64,000 nucleotides of DNA from positions 62,001 to 126,000 of the forward strand of contig CAWFLQ010000004.1 in NCBI GenBank assembly GCA_963816745.1, written 5' to 3'. The DNA is from VAZQ01 sp963816745 (GTDB lineage: Bacteria; Pseudomonadota; Alphaproteobacteria; Rhizobiales; Xanthobacteraceae). Of the stretch, positions 29,236-38,152 are shown in pieces (positions within the stretch are counted from its first letter, which is position 1; the number at the start of each line of letters is the position of its first letter). Both the position numbers and the translations under genes were made by a program. Below the pieces are notes generated by a model. That model was not told where the DNA came from, did not search any database, and saw only the letters and a program-made list of their open reading frames with translations.

Positions 29236-29601
29236 CTACGGCACGTATTCGCGAATCTTGGCCAAGAGCGCACGCGGGCTATATGGTTTGGTGACGTAGG
29301 CGTCGCAACCCGCCGCTCGCGCCTTGCCCTCATCGCCGCTCAAAGCGTAGGACGTGACCACGATAATTGGAATGCCGCGCAACGCCGGATCGGCCTTGAT
29401 GCGACGGGTTGCCTCATAGCCATCCATGATGGGCAGCTGGATGTCCATCAGGATCAGGTCCGGCCGCTCGGTCGCGGCGGCGGCCACCCCCGCCTCGCCG
29501 TCGTCGGCCGAGATGATCTCGTACCCCACGCTGGTCAGCAGATCGTGCAGGATCTGCCGGTTGTCCGGTTGATCTTCCACCACCAGGATGCGCTTGCTCA
29601 T
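29236..29601 (-). CDS. Single-domain CheY-like response regulator
   Basis: The ATG at 29601 overlaps the kinase stop as ATGA. The 121-residue receiver begins MSKRILVVEDQPDNRQILHD. It has the acidic pair at positions 9-10, phospho-acceptor Asp in LILMDIQLPIMDGYEATRRI, and Lys in AYVTKPYSP. There is no output domain. It should receive phosphate from the histidine kinase directly upstream. A one-base insertion in the kinase near 29672 makes the two look fused in the raw sequence. Confidence 0.88.
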   Translation of the reverse strand: MSKRILVVEDQPDNRQILHDLLTSVGYEIISADDGEAGVAAAATERPDLILMDIQLPIMDGYEATRRIKADPALRGIPIIVVTSYALSGDEGKARAAGCDAYVTKPYSPRALLAKIREYVP

Positions 29602-32055
29602 GGCTTCTTGCCCTGTTGCTCGACCGTGACCGGAAGCGTGAAATAGAATGTCGACCCGTGACCTGGGCTCGAACTCGACCCAGATTTTCCCCGCATGCAT
29701 CTCGACGATGCGCTTGGCGATCGACAAGCCGAGTCCCGTCCCGCCCTTCTTTTTCGTGGACGAGCCGTCCGCCTGCTGGAATTCGTCGAAGATCTTGGCC
29801 TGGTCGGCCTCGCTGATGCCGGGTCCGGAGTCGCAAACGGCGACCGTGAACGAGCCGTTCGTGGCGGAGGCCTTGATGGCGACTTCTCCGGCGTCGGTGA
29901 ACTTGATGGCGTTGCCGACGAGGTTGAGCAGAACCTGCGCAATGCGCCGCTCGTCGCCGTATCCCGTCGGCAAATGCGTCGGGACCTCGGCCTTGAACGC
30001 GAGATGCTTCGCGGTCGCCAGCGGCTCCACGGCGCTCACCACGCCGTGCACGACCTCCTTGAGCGAGTAGTCCGCGAGCGACAGCGTGAGCTGCCCGGCT
30101 TCGATCTTGGCGAGGTCGAGCACGTCGTTGATGAGCCCGAGCAGGTGCCGGCCATTGGCCTGCACGCGCTCGAGCACATGGCGCATCTTCGCCGGGGCCT
30201 CGCCGTAGATGTCGTCGAGGATCAGCTCGGTGTAGCCGATGATGGCGTTCAGCGGTGTGCGCAGCTCGTGGCTCATATTGGCGAGGAACTGCGATTTGTG
30301 CTTGCTCTCGACCTCGATCTGGCGGCCCTTTTCGTCGAGCTCGCCGAAGAGACGCGCGTTCTGGATCGCCAGCACGGACTGGGCGGCGAAGGTCTTGAAC
30401 AGCTCGATGGTGCCCTTCGGAAACCATCCCGGTTCCTTGCGGCGGACGATGAGAAGGCCGATGATGTAGGTCGGCCGCAACAATGGCGTGACCAGCAGCG
30501 CCCGATAGCCGGCGCGCAGGACGATGTCGTTGATCGGCGTCATCGGCTCTTGCTCGATGTCCGGAATCTGGATCGGCTCGCGCTGCCGGATCGCCGAAGC
30601 GACCGATGGATTGTCGAGCGTGACGCGCTGCTCCAGCAGCGCCGTGATCATGGTCTGGTCCATGCCGTGCGTGGCGCGCAGGCGAAATTCTTCCCGGATG
30701 TCGTCGTAGACGTAGATCGCCCCGGCGTCGGTAGTCGAGATCTCGACCGCTTTGGCCACGATCGTCATCAGCACGTTCTCGAGATCGAGCGTGGAATTGA
30801 CCGCCTGGCTGACGTCGCCGAGTGCGCGCAGCTCGCTCACGGATTGCGCGAGCTCGCGCGTCCGGGTCTCGACCTTTCGTTCCAGATTGCCGTAGGAGTC
30901 GTGCAGTCTCCGGGCCATGTCGTTGAACTGATCGGCGAGCCCCTCGAGCTCGTCGCCGGTCTTGATCGATATCTGCTGGGTCAGATCGCCGCCGCCGATG
31001 CGCGCGGCACCGGCCTGCATCGCCTGGATCGGCCCGACCATCTTGCGCGCCAGGAAAATGCCCGCAAGCGCCGCCAAGCCCAGCGCTCCGAGCAGCACGA
31101 AGCCGGTCAGCACGATCGTTGCATAGAGCGGCGCGTAGCCCTCGCGACGCGGCAGCTCGACGAATACCAGCCAGCCGAGCGGCGCGATCTCGGCGTATGC
31201 CGTCAGCACCGGACGGCCCTGGGCGTTGTCGGCCACCTGCAACGGCTCCGACGCCTCGCCGGACGCGGCCGCGCGCGCGGCCCGTACCTGGGCGAGGCCC
31301 GAAAAATCGGTATTGCGCAGCACCAGGCTGAGGTCGGGGTGCGCAATGAGGCGGCCCTGCGCATCGACGACATAGGCCTGTCCCTGCTCGCCCACCTTGA
31401 TCTGCGATACCAGGTCCCAGATCAGACCGAGGTTGACCTCGGCGATATTGACGCCGGCGTCGCGGCGGGTTCCGGCCAATGCCAGGCTCATATGCGGCTC
31501 GGACTCGTTGCGGAAATAGACCTGGCCGTAGTAGCGCTTGTTGGCCACCGCTTCGACGAATCTCGGATCCTTGGAGAAGTCGACCTTGCTGTCCACGATG
31601 TCGGTGGTCAGTCGCGAAACGCGCAGCCGTTCGAGACCGGAAGGGTCGATCTGGGCGAGCTCGGCGACCGCCGGCGCCAGGCGCAGCAGGCGCAAGGAGT
31701 CGATCCGGCGCTGCTCGAGCGTGCTCTCGGTCCAGGGCAGCTGGGTGGTCCAGCCGAGCTGCGCCTCGATGTCGCTGATGAAGTGGTCGATCTTGGTCGC
31801 CGCTGCCTCGGCCTGCTCGCGCTGGATGCGGATGAGCGAGGTCTTATGCTCGCGATAGAACATCCAGATCTCGAACAGGCCGTTGGTGATCAGCGCGACG
31901 CAGACCACCGCGACGAACAATATGACGTACTTTCGAAACAGCCGTCCGTGGGTCTTGAGCGGTGCGACCGACGAGGACATCGGGAGCCCTCGCGCCTTCT
32001 CGGATATCCATGCCGTGCCAGCGCCGAATATAGAGGGTGAATCCCTCCGGTTCAT
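29598..32055 (-). CDS. Membrane sensor histidine kinase, Cache-HAMP-GAF-HisKA-HATPase, one frameshift
   Basis: The start is the ATG at 32055 overlapping the upstream stop as ATGA, or the internal ATG at 31980 (MSSSVAPLKTHGRLFRKYVI). A membrane segment (VILFVAVVCVALITNGLFEI) leads to a periplasmic double-Cache-like domain, a second membrane segment, HAMP (ARKMVGPIQAMQAGAARIGG), a coiled coil, GAF, the H-box FLANMSHELRTPLNAIIGYT, and N, G1 and G2 boxes. Near 29672 an extra T in GAGTTCGAG shifts the frame; restored, it ends TFYFTLPVTVEQQGKKP at 29598. Restored length is about 818 residues. It is paralogous to the kinase at 44341-46803. The ABC-type binding protein upstream may sense a ligand for it. 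Confidence 0.88.
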
Positions 32056-33060
32056 TCAATCACCTCGTCGGCACGGGCGAGCAGCATCGGCGGAATGTCG
32101 AGGCCCAGCGCCTTCGCACCCTTGAGATTGATCAGCAGTTCGTATCGCATCGGCCGCTGCACCGGCAGCTCGCCCGGCTTGGCCCCCTTCAGCAGGCGGC
32201 CGGCATAGACGCCGATCTGACGATAGGTTTCCTTGATGCTCGGTCCATAGCTCATCAGGCCGCCGGCCTCGGCGTACTGGCGCCAGGGGTAGATCGCAGG
32301 CAGACGATGACGGTCCGCGAGCGCGACGATCTCGAGCGCGCTCGCTGTTGAAGAAGGGATCCGCGCTCACGATGACTGCGTTGGCGTCATTTTTCACGCC
32401 TGGTCGAATGCTGTGGGCAAGTCGTTCGCGCGGCTGCCTCGAGGACGAGCAATTTCACGCCGGCGGCCTGCGCCGCGGCCGCCATGTCCTTGCGTTCGAG
32501 CTCGTTGGCGAATTTGCGCTCGAACTCGGCCGACGTGGCTCCCGGATTGACCAGCATGGCGATGGTCGAGGCCTTGGGCGCCAGCTCGCGCAGAAGCCCC
32601 AGCCGCTTCCCGACCATCTCGGTCGTGTACACGTTCACGCCCGTGGCGTTGCCGCCCGGCCGGGCTGAAGCTGGCGACGAGGCCGACCGCGACCGGGTCG
32701 GAGCCGGCGATGAAGAGGACCGGTATCGTGCTGGTCGCCGCCTTGGCCGCGAGCCCCGACATCGTCCCGCCGGTGGCCGCGATGACGGTCACCTGTCGGC
32801 TGACCAGCTCCGCGGACAACGCAGGCAGCCGGTCGTAGTCGCCTTGTGCCCACCGGTATTCGATCGCGACGTTACGGCCTTCGGTGTAGCCTTCTTCGCT
32901 CAAGCCCTGTGCGAAATGCATTCACGAGTGCCGCAAATGCATCTTCCGACCCGCTGTTGAGGAAGCCGATGACCGGCGTCGACCGCGACTGCGCGCGAGC
33001 GGCGACAGGCCATGCGACCATGCCTCCGGCGAGATGGATGAGGAACTCGCGCCGTCGCAT
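32052..33060 (-). CDS. ABC-type substrate-binding protein (ABC_sub_bind/TrpX-like), four frameshifts
   Basis: The start at 33060 gives MRRREFLIHLAGGMVAWPVA, a signal peptide with a Tat-like MRRREFL, then TPVIGFLNSGSEDAFAALV. After a shift near 32920 come YTEGRNVAIEYRWAQGDYDR and ALSAELVSRQVTVIAATGG, with DPVAVGLVASFSPAG next. Further shifts near 32650, 32440 and 32350 separate VNVYTTEMVGKRLGLLRELA, ANAVIVSADPFFNS and the C-terminal YGPSIKETYRQIGVYAGRLL, ending at 32052. Restored length is about 335 residues, normal for the family. The stop overlaps the histidine kinase start, so it may deliver a ligand signal to that kinase rather than feed a transporter; no permease is adjacent. Confidence 0.82.
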
Positions 33061-33234
33061 TGATGTGATCACCCTGACCCGCCAACCGCGGTCAACACGC
33101 CCCATAGGCAGAAGTTATACCACAACCTGAAGACGTCAGTTGTGTGAACTACTTCACAGTCCGTAAGCAAGTCCTTAGCGGGAAGAGACAAATGGCGCCG
33201 GTCCGCGGCCAAAAGGGAAGCCGTTTCTGCTCGG

Positions 33235-35066
33235 TCAGCGGCGCGGGCGCCTGCCTGCCCGGGCGGTCCGCGCGGCCTGCAGCGAGACAAGACCTTCCGC
33301 GAAGATGCGCTCGATCCATGTGACGTCTCGTCCGGCCGAGAGGCCGGGTTCTCTACTCAGCGCTTGCAGGATGTCCGAAACCGTCCGGGTTCCGTCGCTG
33401 AGCTCGAGAATCCGCGCCGTCACGGCGTCGACAAAGAGCGGGCTTCGACGCGCATCGCCGGAGCGGCCGAAGACCACGACATGGCTTCGTCCCGGTGTCG
33501 GCGCGGCCGGAAGCTCGGCAGCCGGTTCGCCCTCCCGTGATGTGTCGAGATGTCCTGGTCGAGCTCGATCACGCGCAGCCGCCGGTCGCGGAGCGGCACC
33601 AGTCCGGCCAGGTCGGCATCGGCCATCGCCCATCGCCCCATGCGTAGCCGAAAGAGCGCATCGCAGTCCTTCGGCGAGCCCGACTTGTCGGCTTCCTTCT
33701 CGGCCGCTCCGATCACTACCCTGATCGCGGCAGCAGAGGCATCACCACCAATGTGTTGCTCGTCATCTACCGGTCCGTGTGTCGCGGGCTTGAGTGGCTT
33801 GCGCCCGGCGGCCGCCGCCAGAACGCGCTCCAGGGTCTGCGGAAAATTCACCTCACGCTGCAGATCGAGCGCGAATTTTCTGCCGCGCGCCCCGACCGCC
33901 GCAGCCGGAGCCGGATCCTGCAGGATTGCGGCGAGCCGCGCGCTCAGCGCCGCGATGTCGTTGACGTCCTCGATCGCGACGCAACCATAGCCGTCCGGCA
34001 AGCGACCGGAGCCGGGAAGCTTGCGAATGATCTCGGTCGATCCGACGAGGCAGGCTCCGCACAGTAGCACTTCCATGGCGATGATCGGCGTGTGAAATCG
34101 GATCGGGAAATCCTGCTCGAGGCAGCACACCGCGACGCAGCCGCGCAAAAACTCGGGCACGCGCCAGTGCGGAAGAAACGGCAACTGCAGAATGTGACCG
34201 GCGAGGCCGAGCTTGCTCGCCCGCGCGCGAAAGCTCGCGTCGATCTCCGCCGTGCCGTGCGCGAGAGCGACGAGGCCGAATTTCAGCCCGGCGTGCTTGA
34301 GCCGGCTCATCGCCGCGAGCAGCGCGAACGACCCCTTGGTCTCGCCGAGCTTGCCGTAGACGCCGAAGTATGGCCGGCCGCCGGTGAAACCGCCCCATTG
34401 CAGATCGCGCAGATCGGGATCGGCGGCGACCTCCTTGCGCATGCGTGCAAGGTCGAGCTTCGGTCCTTTCGGCGTGAACAGCTCCTCCGGCACCGCAAAG
34501 CCGCCGGCCGATGCGATCCGGCCGGGATCGACGCCGCGCCGGATTGCCCGCTCGGCGACCGTGCCGACGGCGATCACGATGTCCGCGGTGCGCAGGACGT
34601 GATCGTAGAGCGGCTCGAACTGGGGATGATGCCAGAGCCGGCCGGCGTCGCTTCCCGCCATGCGCACGACGTGGGGCACTCCTGCCATTTGCGCAGTCAG
34701 GTGCCCCGCCACTCCGTAGGGCTCCATGTAATAGGACAGGATGACGTCGAACGGCCGCTCCGCATGTGCTCGCGCGGCCATGCTGGCGAGCTTGGAAACG
34801 AACGGGCTCGCCATCGGAATGTGAAACTGGGATTCGTCGGCGGGGTCGGTCCAGTGCACCGTCACGGAGCCGGCGCCGTACGAGGCCTCGCAGCGCTTCC
34901 AATCCCTCGCCCGCATGTGCATCCGGAACGGTGGGCGCACTTCCTTTGCGTTGGTCACGACATGCACGTCGTGGCCGCGCGCGGCAAGGCTATGCGCGGT
35001 CCAGTAGGTGCGCATGCTGACGCCGCCTTGGATCGGAGGGTATTTGCCGATGACGCAAATTCTCAA
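33235..35066 (-). CDS. GT4 glycosyltransferase fused to a winged-helix/PqqD-like C-terminal domain, one frameshift
   Basis: The ATG at 35066 overlaps the upstream stop as ATGA. Residues 1-390 are a GT-B glycosyltransferase: MRICVIGKYPPIQGGVSMRT at the N-terminus, YFGVYGKLGETKGSFALLAA, and TPIIAMEVLLCGACLVGSTE in the donor-binding region. After about residue 430 a second part begins (LFRLRMGRWAMADADLAGLV). After a frame change near 33540 it continues VVVFGRSGDARRSPLFVDAV and ILELSDGTRTVSDILQALSR, resembling PqqD-like or RiPP-recognition winged helices and, by eye, the C-terminal part of the protein encoded just upstream. Restored length is about 609 residues. It is the last gene of the MNIO cluster and could glycosylate the modified peptide. 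Confidence 0.72.
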
Positions 35067-35803
35067 CTGCGCACCTCGAGCAGCCCGTGCCGGGCGAGCT
35101 CGTTAACGAGCTCGGTCGAGCGAGGCGTGGAGCGGAGGGCGGCCGGATCGCTCCAGTGGTCGAGCGCAGCGAGCAAATCGAAAATGGTCGCCGGCAGCTC
35201 GAATACCTGCGGCCGCGTAGTGCCGGGCACGATGGCGACGGCGAGCGGCGTGTCGCGCTTTGCCGGAACGGTGCCCGCCGATCCGCCTTCGAAAATCGCC
35301 CTGACATCGTAGCGGCAGCGCAGCAGAACGACGCTTTGTCGCCGGCGGATGGCGCCTCGCGGCACCGGCTTGCGGCCGTTGCCCTCCTCATGCGCGTTCG
35401 CTTCGATCGCCGCACCGACGGTAGCGCACGCGAGCTCGCAGGTCGCGACGTCGGGCAAATACGGCGGCTTGGGTCGCCGGCGCCGCCAGCGCGCGGACAG
35501 GAAGTCGTGAAACTGGCGCGCATTGGTGAGGTGCCCGATGTCCACCGGCGGGCAGGTCCGGACGAACTCGCGCACGATCGCGGTTTGATCGTGTCCGAGC
35601 AATTCGAACGCATTCGGGAAGACCCCGACGATCTTCTCCATGCGCTTCTCATACGAGAAACGGGCCTCGAGGCGGAGCAGGCCGACGTCCAATCCCTGCA
35701 GCGCCGGGTCGAGAGCGGCGCGGCGCTTGTCGCCGAATATGGCGGCGCCGCTCGTGAGGTAGTCGAGCAGGCTAATCTGCCGATCCAACAGCCGCTTTGC
35801 CAT
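35063..35803 (-). CDS. DUF2063/HvfC-like partner protein of the DUF692 enzyme
   Basis: I place the start at 35803 (MAKRLLDRQISLLDYLTSGA), giving 246 residues and a 32-base overlap with the MNIO gene. The N-terminal half shows the pattern of DUF2063 partner proteins: FPNAFELLGHDQTAIVREF (about 62-80), CPPVDIGHLTNARQFHDFL and PPYLPDVATCELA (113-125). The C-terminal half (about 185-246) has KRDTPLAVAIVPGTTRPQVF and TELVNELARHGLLEV, a probable winged-helix peptide-recognition domain. In bufferin, HvfABC and related systems such proteins guide the precursor to the DUF692 enzyme. The stop overlaps the glycosyltransferase start. Family assignment is by pattern, without a search. Confidence 0.68.
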   Translation of the reverse strand: MAKRLLDRQISLLDYLTSGAAIFGDKRRAALDPALQGLDVGLLRLEARFSYEKRMEKIVGVFPNAFELLGHDQTAIVREFVRTCPPVDIGHLTNARQFHDFLSARWRRRRPKPPYLPDVATCELACATVGAAIEANAHEEGNGRKPVPRGAIRRRQSVVLLRCRYDVRAIFEGGSAGTVPAKRDTPLAVAIVPGTTRPQVFELPATIFDLLAALDHWSDPAALRSTPRSTELVNELARHGLLEVRS

Positions 35804-36653
35804 GGACCTTGCCGGATGAATTGGCCACACACGCGCGGATGCGCGCGACATCTTCGAGGATTTCGTCGGCGGCGTCGAGCCGGTCGTCGCGCTCCAGAAT
35901 GATCGCGGCCGGGCTCTGGCGTTTGAGCACATGCGCCAGAAGATCGAGCGCCGCATCGGGAACCGGATGGCTGTGGGAATCGGCGAGCAGCGGGCGGGCG
36001 AGCGAGTCGTCGTTCACCGTGATGCCCCCGGCCATGTGCACTTCCTTGACGATGCCCGGGGGCAGGGCGTCCAGAAATGCATAGGGGTCGAAGCCGTGAT
36101 TGCTGGCGTTCAGGTAGACGTTCTCGATGTCGAGCAGCAGGCCGGCGCCGGTCTCGCCGCAGATCAGGGTGAGAAACTCGGCGTCCGAGAGCTTCGAGTC
36201 CGGCCACTCGAACATGTAGGTGATGTTCTCCAGGAGGAAAGGCACCGGCACCCGCGAGCGGACGGTCCGAACTTTCGCGATGATCGATTCCGCGACCGCC
36301 TCGGTCTTCGGCAGCGGCAGAAGATTGGCGAGGTCGCGGCCGGGGACGCGGGTGAATGCGAGATGCTCGCTGTAGGCGGGCGCCTCGAGCCGCTCGACGA
36401 CCGCGGCGACCTCGTCCAGATAGGCTAGGTCGAGCGGCTCGTCGGTGCCGATGGAAAGTCCGACGCCGTGCGCGGTCAGAGGGAGCCGGCCGACCAGATC
36501 GAAGATCGCCGAGCGCTGCGGCTTGCCGCCATAGATGCAGTGATCCACCGTGATCTCGAGCACGTCGAAACGATCGAGGTGCTCACGCGTCCAATCGCCG
36601 ATGGCCGCACGGTACCCGAATCCGACTTGAGGGTACGGCTCGCCGTTCCTCAT
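35772..36653 (-). CDS. DUF692/MNIO family multinuclear iron enzyme
   Basis: I chose the ATG at 36653 (MRNGEPYPQVGFGYRAAIGD) because AAGGG lies five bases upstream; an ATG at 36671 lacks such a site. The 293-residue TIM-barrel family motifs appear in order: LTAHGVGLSIG, YSEHLAFTR, PFLLENITYMFEW, LLLDIENVYLNASNHGFDP, VKEVHMAGG, LADSHSHPVPDAAL and AIILERDDRLDAADEIL. The His, Glu, Asp and Asn ligands for two or three iron ions are all present, so the enzyme looks active. MNIO enzymes oxidatively modify Cys or Asp residues in precursor peptides, as in MbnB, TglH and bufferin BufB. It follows the CGCACGG protein gene by 132 bases. Confidence 0.88.
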   Translation of the reverse strand: MRNGEPYPQVGFGYRAAIGDWTREHLDRFDVLEITVDHCIYGGKPQRSAIFDLVGRLPLTAHGVGLSIGTDEPLDLAYLDEVAAVVERLEAPAYSEHLAFTRVPGRDLANLLPLPKTEAVAESIIAKVRTVRSRVPVPFLLENITYMFEWPDSKLSDAEFLTLICGETGAGLLLDIENVYLNASNHGFDPYAFLDALPPGIVKEVHMAGGITVNDDSLARPLLADSHSHPVPDAALDLLAHVLKRQSPAAIILERDDRLDAADEILEDVARIRACVANSSGKVHGKAAVGSAD

Positions 36654-36687
36654 CAACACCCTTCGACTCATCTAGATGCCGATACGC

Positions 36688-36710
36688 GCCCGCGCGCGGA
36701 GCGCGCGGGC
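36688..36710 (-). promoter_or_regulatory. GC hairpin between candidate precursor and MNIO genes
   Basis: GCCCGCGCGC (36688-36697) pairs perfectly with GCGCGCGGGC (36701-36710) across a three-base loop. There is no T-tract on the downstream side, so it is more likely an RNA-stabilising element or partial terminator than a full one. It lies 76 bases after the 36786 stop and 34 bases before the MNIO start, where it could raise precursor expression over that of the enzyme. Confidence 0.5.
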
Positions 36711-36785
36711 CATCACCGCTGGGCATACAGGCCTCGGGCGGTCCGGCGTTGGATTGCGCCGTCGATCGGACCGCCGCTGTCGGCG

Positions 36786-37226
36786 TTACTTCTTCTTGCG
36801 GGCCTTCTTGGCCTTCGTCTTCTTGGCGGCGCCCTTCTTCTTCTTGGCAGCGCCCTTCTTCTTCTTTTTGCCCTTCTTCAGCGGAGCAAGGCCGCCGCAG
36901 GCGCAGCCGCAATAGTGCGGCGATTTCGCCTGCCAGCGCGGATGCTCTTCGTTCGGATACAGCCGCCAAGCCAGCAGGAAGTGAGGCCCGTGCTCGTCGG
37001 TGGTCTTCACGGCTTCGACGGCGTCGCTGATCCGGATGGCGAGCTCACGGTTCTGCTGATAGCCGGTGCGGTCGCAGAGCGGATACTGCTCGGGATCGAG
37101 CGCCTGCACAGCCTCGGCATCCGAGGTCACGGCCGCGAGCGCCGCATGGTGGCGGCGGCCGTCGCGAAGTTTCACCGCCGATTGTTTTTTCAGGTCTGCC
37201 AGTTTCAGCTTAGGTCCTACTTCCAT
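36786..37226 (-). CDS. Candidate MNIO substrate: 146-residue protein with CGCACGG motif and Lys-rich tail
   Basis: The ATG at 37226 has an excellent site (GGAGGGG, five bases before ATG). Residues 1-104 form an acidic/basic globular-looking N-terminal part without a signal peptide (MEVGPKLKLADLKKQSAVKL; later HGPHFLLAWRLYPNEEHPRW). Residues 105-112 read YCGCACGG, with Cys106, Cys108 and Cys110. The last 30 residues (117-146) hold 19 Lys and one Arg, including KKKKGAAKKKKGAAKK. Only one other Cys (51) is present. Directly upstream of the DUF692 enzyme and partner, it fits a RiPP precursor with a long leader, a CXCXC core and a basic follower. A metal-binding or nucleic-acid-binding protein unrelated to the enzyme is the alternative. 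I do not recognise a named family. Confidence 0.65.
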   Translation of the reverse strand: MEVGPKLKLADLKKQSAVKLRDGRRHHAALAAVTSDAEAVQALDPEQYPLCDRTGYQQNRELAIRISDAVEAVKTTDEHGPHFLLAWRLYPNEEHPRWQAKSPHYCGCACGGLAPLKKGKKKKKGAAKKKKGAAKKTKAKKARKKK

Positions 37227-37309
37227 TGTAACCCCTCCATTGATGGTCGACATCGACCGACTGCTTCCGCACATTACCGTGCCACGATACCGCCGCGCCG
37301 CGCGCGACG

Positions 37310-38152
37310 TCAAAGACAGTTTGCTTGCCTTTGTTCGAGCCAGGCGCGCCACCCGGCTTGCAACTCCGTCAGGGACTTTCCATAGATTCGATGATAGCGA
37401 GCCGGATCTGCTTGTCTGGTTTCCATCGGGATCAATGGAGTCAGATCGTAGAGCGCCTTGAATTGATTTTGCCCGTGAGTGTGGATCAGGTACTTCACGA
37501 AAGACGCGGAGATCAGATACGAGTAGCCGCGGCGATCTCTTTCTCCGTCCTTATTGGCCGGGAAACCATCCTCCAATCCCATGCCGTCGCCGAGGAAGAC
37601 CTTTCGCTTGGTCGGAATACGGTCGAACTCCTCGAGCTTAACCTTCCCGAGCGCCGCGCGATGGCGCTTATTGTAGGTTTCCACCCGGCATTCGATGCGG
37701 CTGCCCTCGGTGGGATATGCATTGATATCCCCCATTTTTTCTTCCAGGTAGGCCGGGAATCCCTCCGCCAGATAGCGCACCGCATTGGGTGCGTGGACGT
37801 GCGCGATCTCGTGCAGAATGGCGGCGGTCCTCTCCTTCACGCGACGAGGCGGAAAGTAGATGTGGCCGCGATTTCCGTCCCACACGAACAGCAGGGCCTC
37901 TGAGTGCACCTGGTCCTTTTCGAAAACTTCCACCTCGAACTTGCCCGAGAACAACGGCGTAAAATTCGACGCGGCCAGATACTGTTCCAGGGTCTCCTTC
38001 CTCAGATAAAAATCGTTCTTGAATTGCTTCTTAACATTCGCGTTTACGTCGTCCATTCGCTTCCAGCTGACGTCTTCAGCGGAGTTTGCCGAAGCTGCGG
38101 CCAGGAGTGAGATCAAGCCGACGAAAGCCAAGCCGAATAGACGACGGCGCAT
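37310..38152 (-). CDS. Secreted gluzincin-like metallopeptidase (HExxH)
   Basis: The start at 38152 gives MRRRLFGLAFVGLISLLAAA with cleavage near NSAED, so it is exported. Residues 112-119 are ILHEIAHV with His114, Glu115 and His118, and 12 residues later AEGFPAYLEEKM supplies the third zinc ligand Glu130, the spacing of peptidase MA-like gluzincins. Length is 280 residues. It lies 83 bases upstream of the CGCACGG protein on the same strand and is probably the first gene of the same operon. It could process the modified product outside the cytoplasm, or be an unrelated housekeeping peptidase. Confidence 0.72.
   Translation of the reverse strand: MRRRLFGLAFVGLISLLAAASANSAEDVSWKRMDDVNANVKKQFKNDFYLRKETLEQYLAASNFTPLFSGKFEVEVFEKDQVHSEALLFVWDGNRGHIYFPPRRVKERTAAILHEIAHVHAPNAVRYLAEGFPAYLEEKMGDINAYPTEGSRIECRVETYNKRHRAALGKVKLEEFDRIPTKRKVFLGDGMGLEDGFPANKDGERDRRGYSYLISASFVKYLIHTHGQNQFKALYDLTPLIPMETRQADPARYHRIYGKSLTELQAGWRAWLEQRQANCL

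Noticed and set aside
29236..32055. A 939-residue hybrid histidine kinase with a fused receiver domain
   Set aside because: Removing one T near 29672 gives the kinase its normal C-terminus and an ATGA overlap with a separate CheY-like gene, as at the paralogous locus, so the fusion is an artefact of the frameshift.
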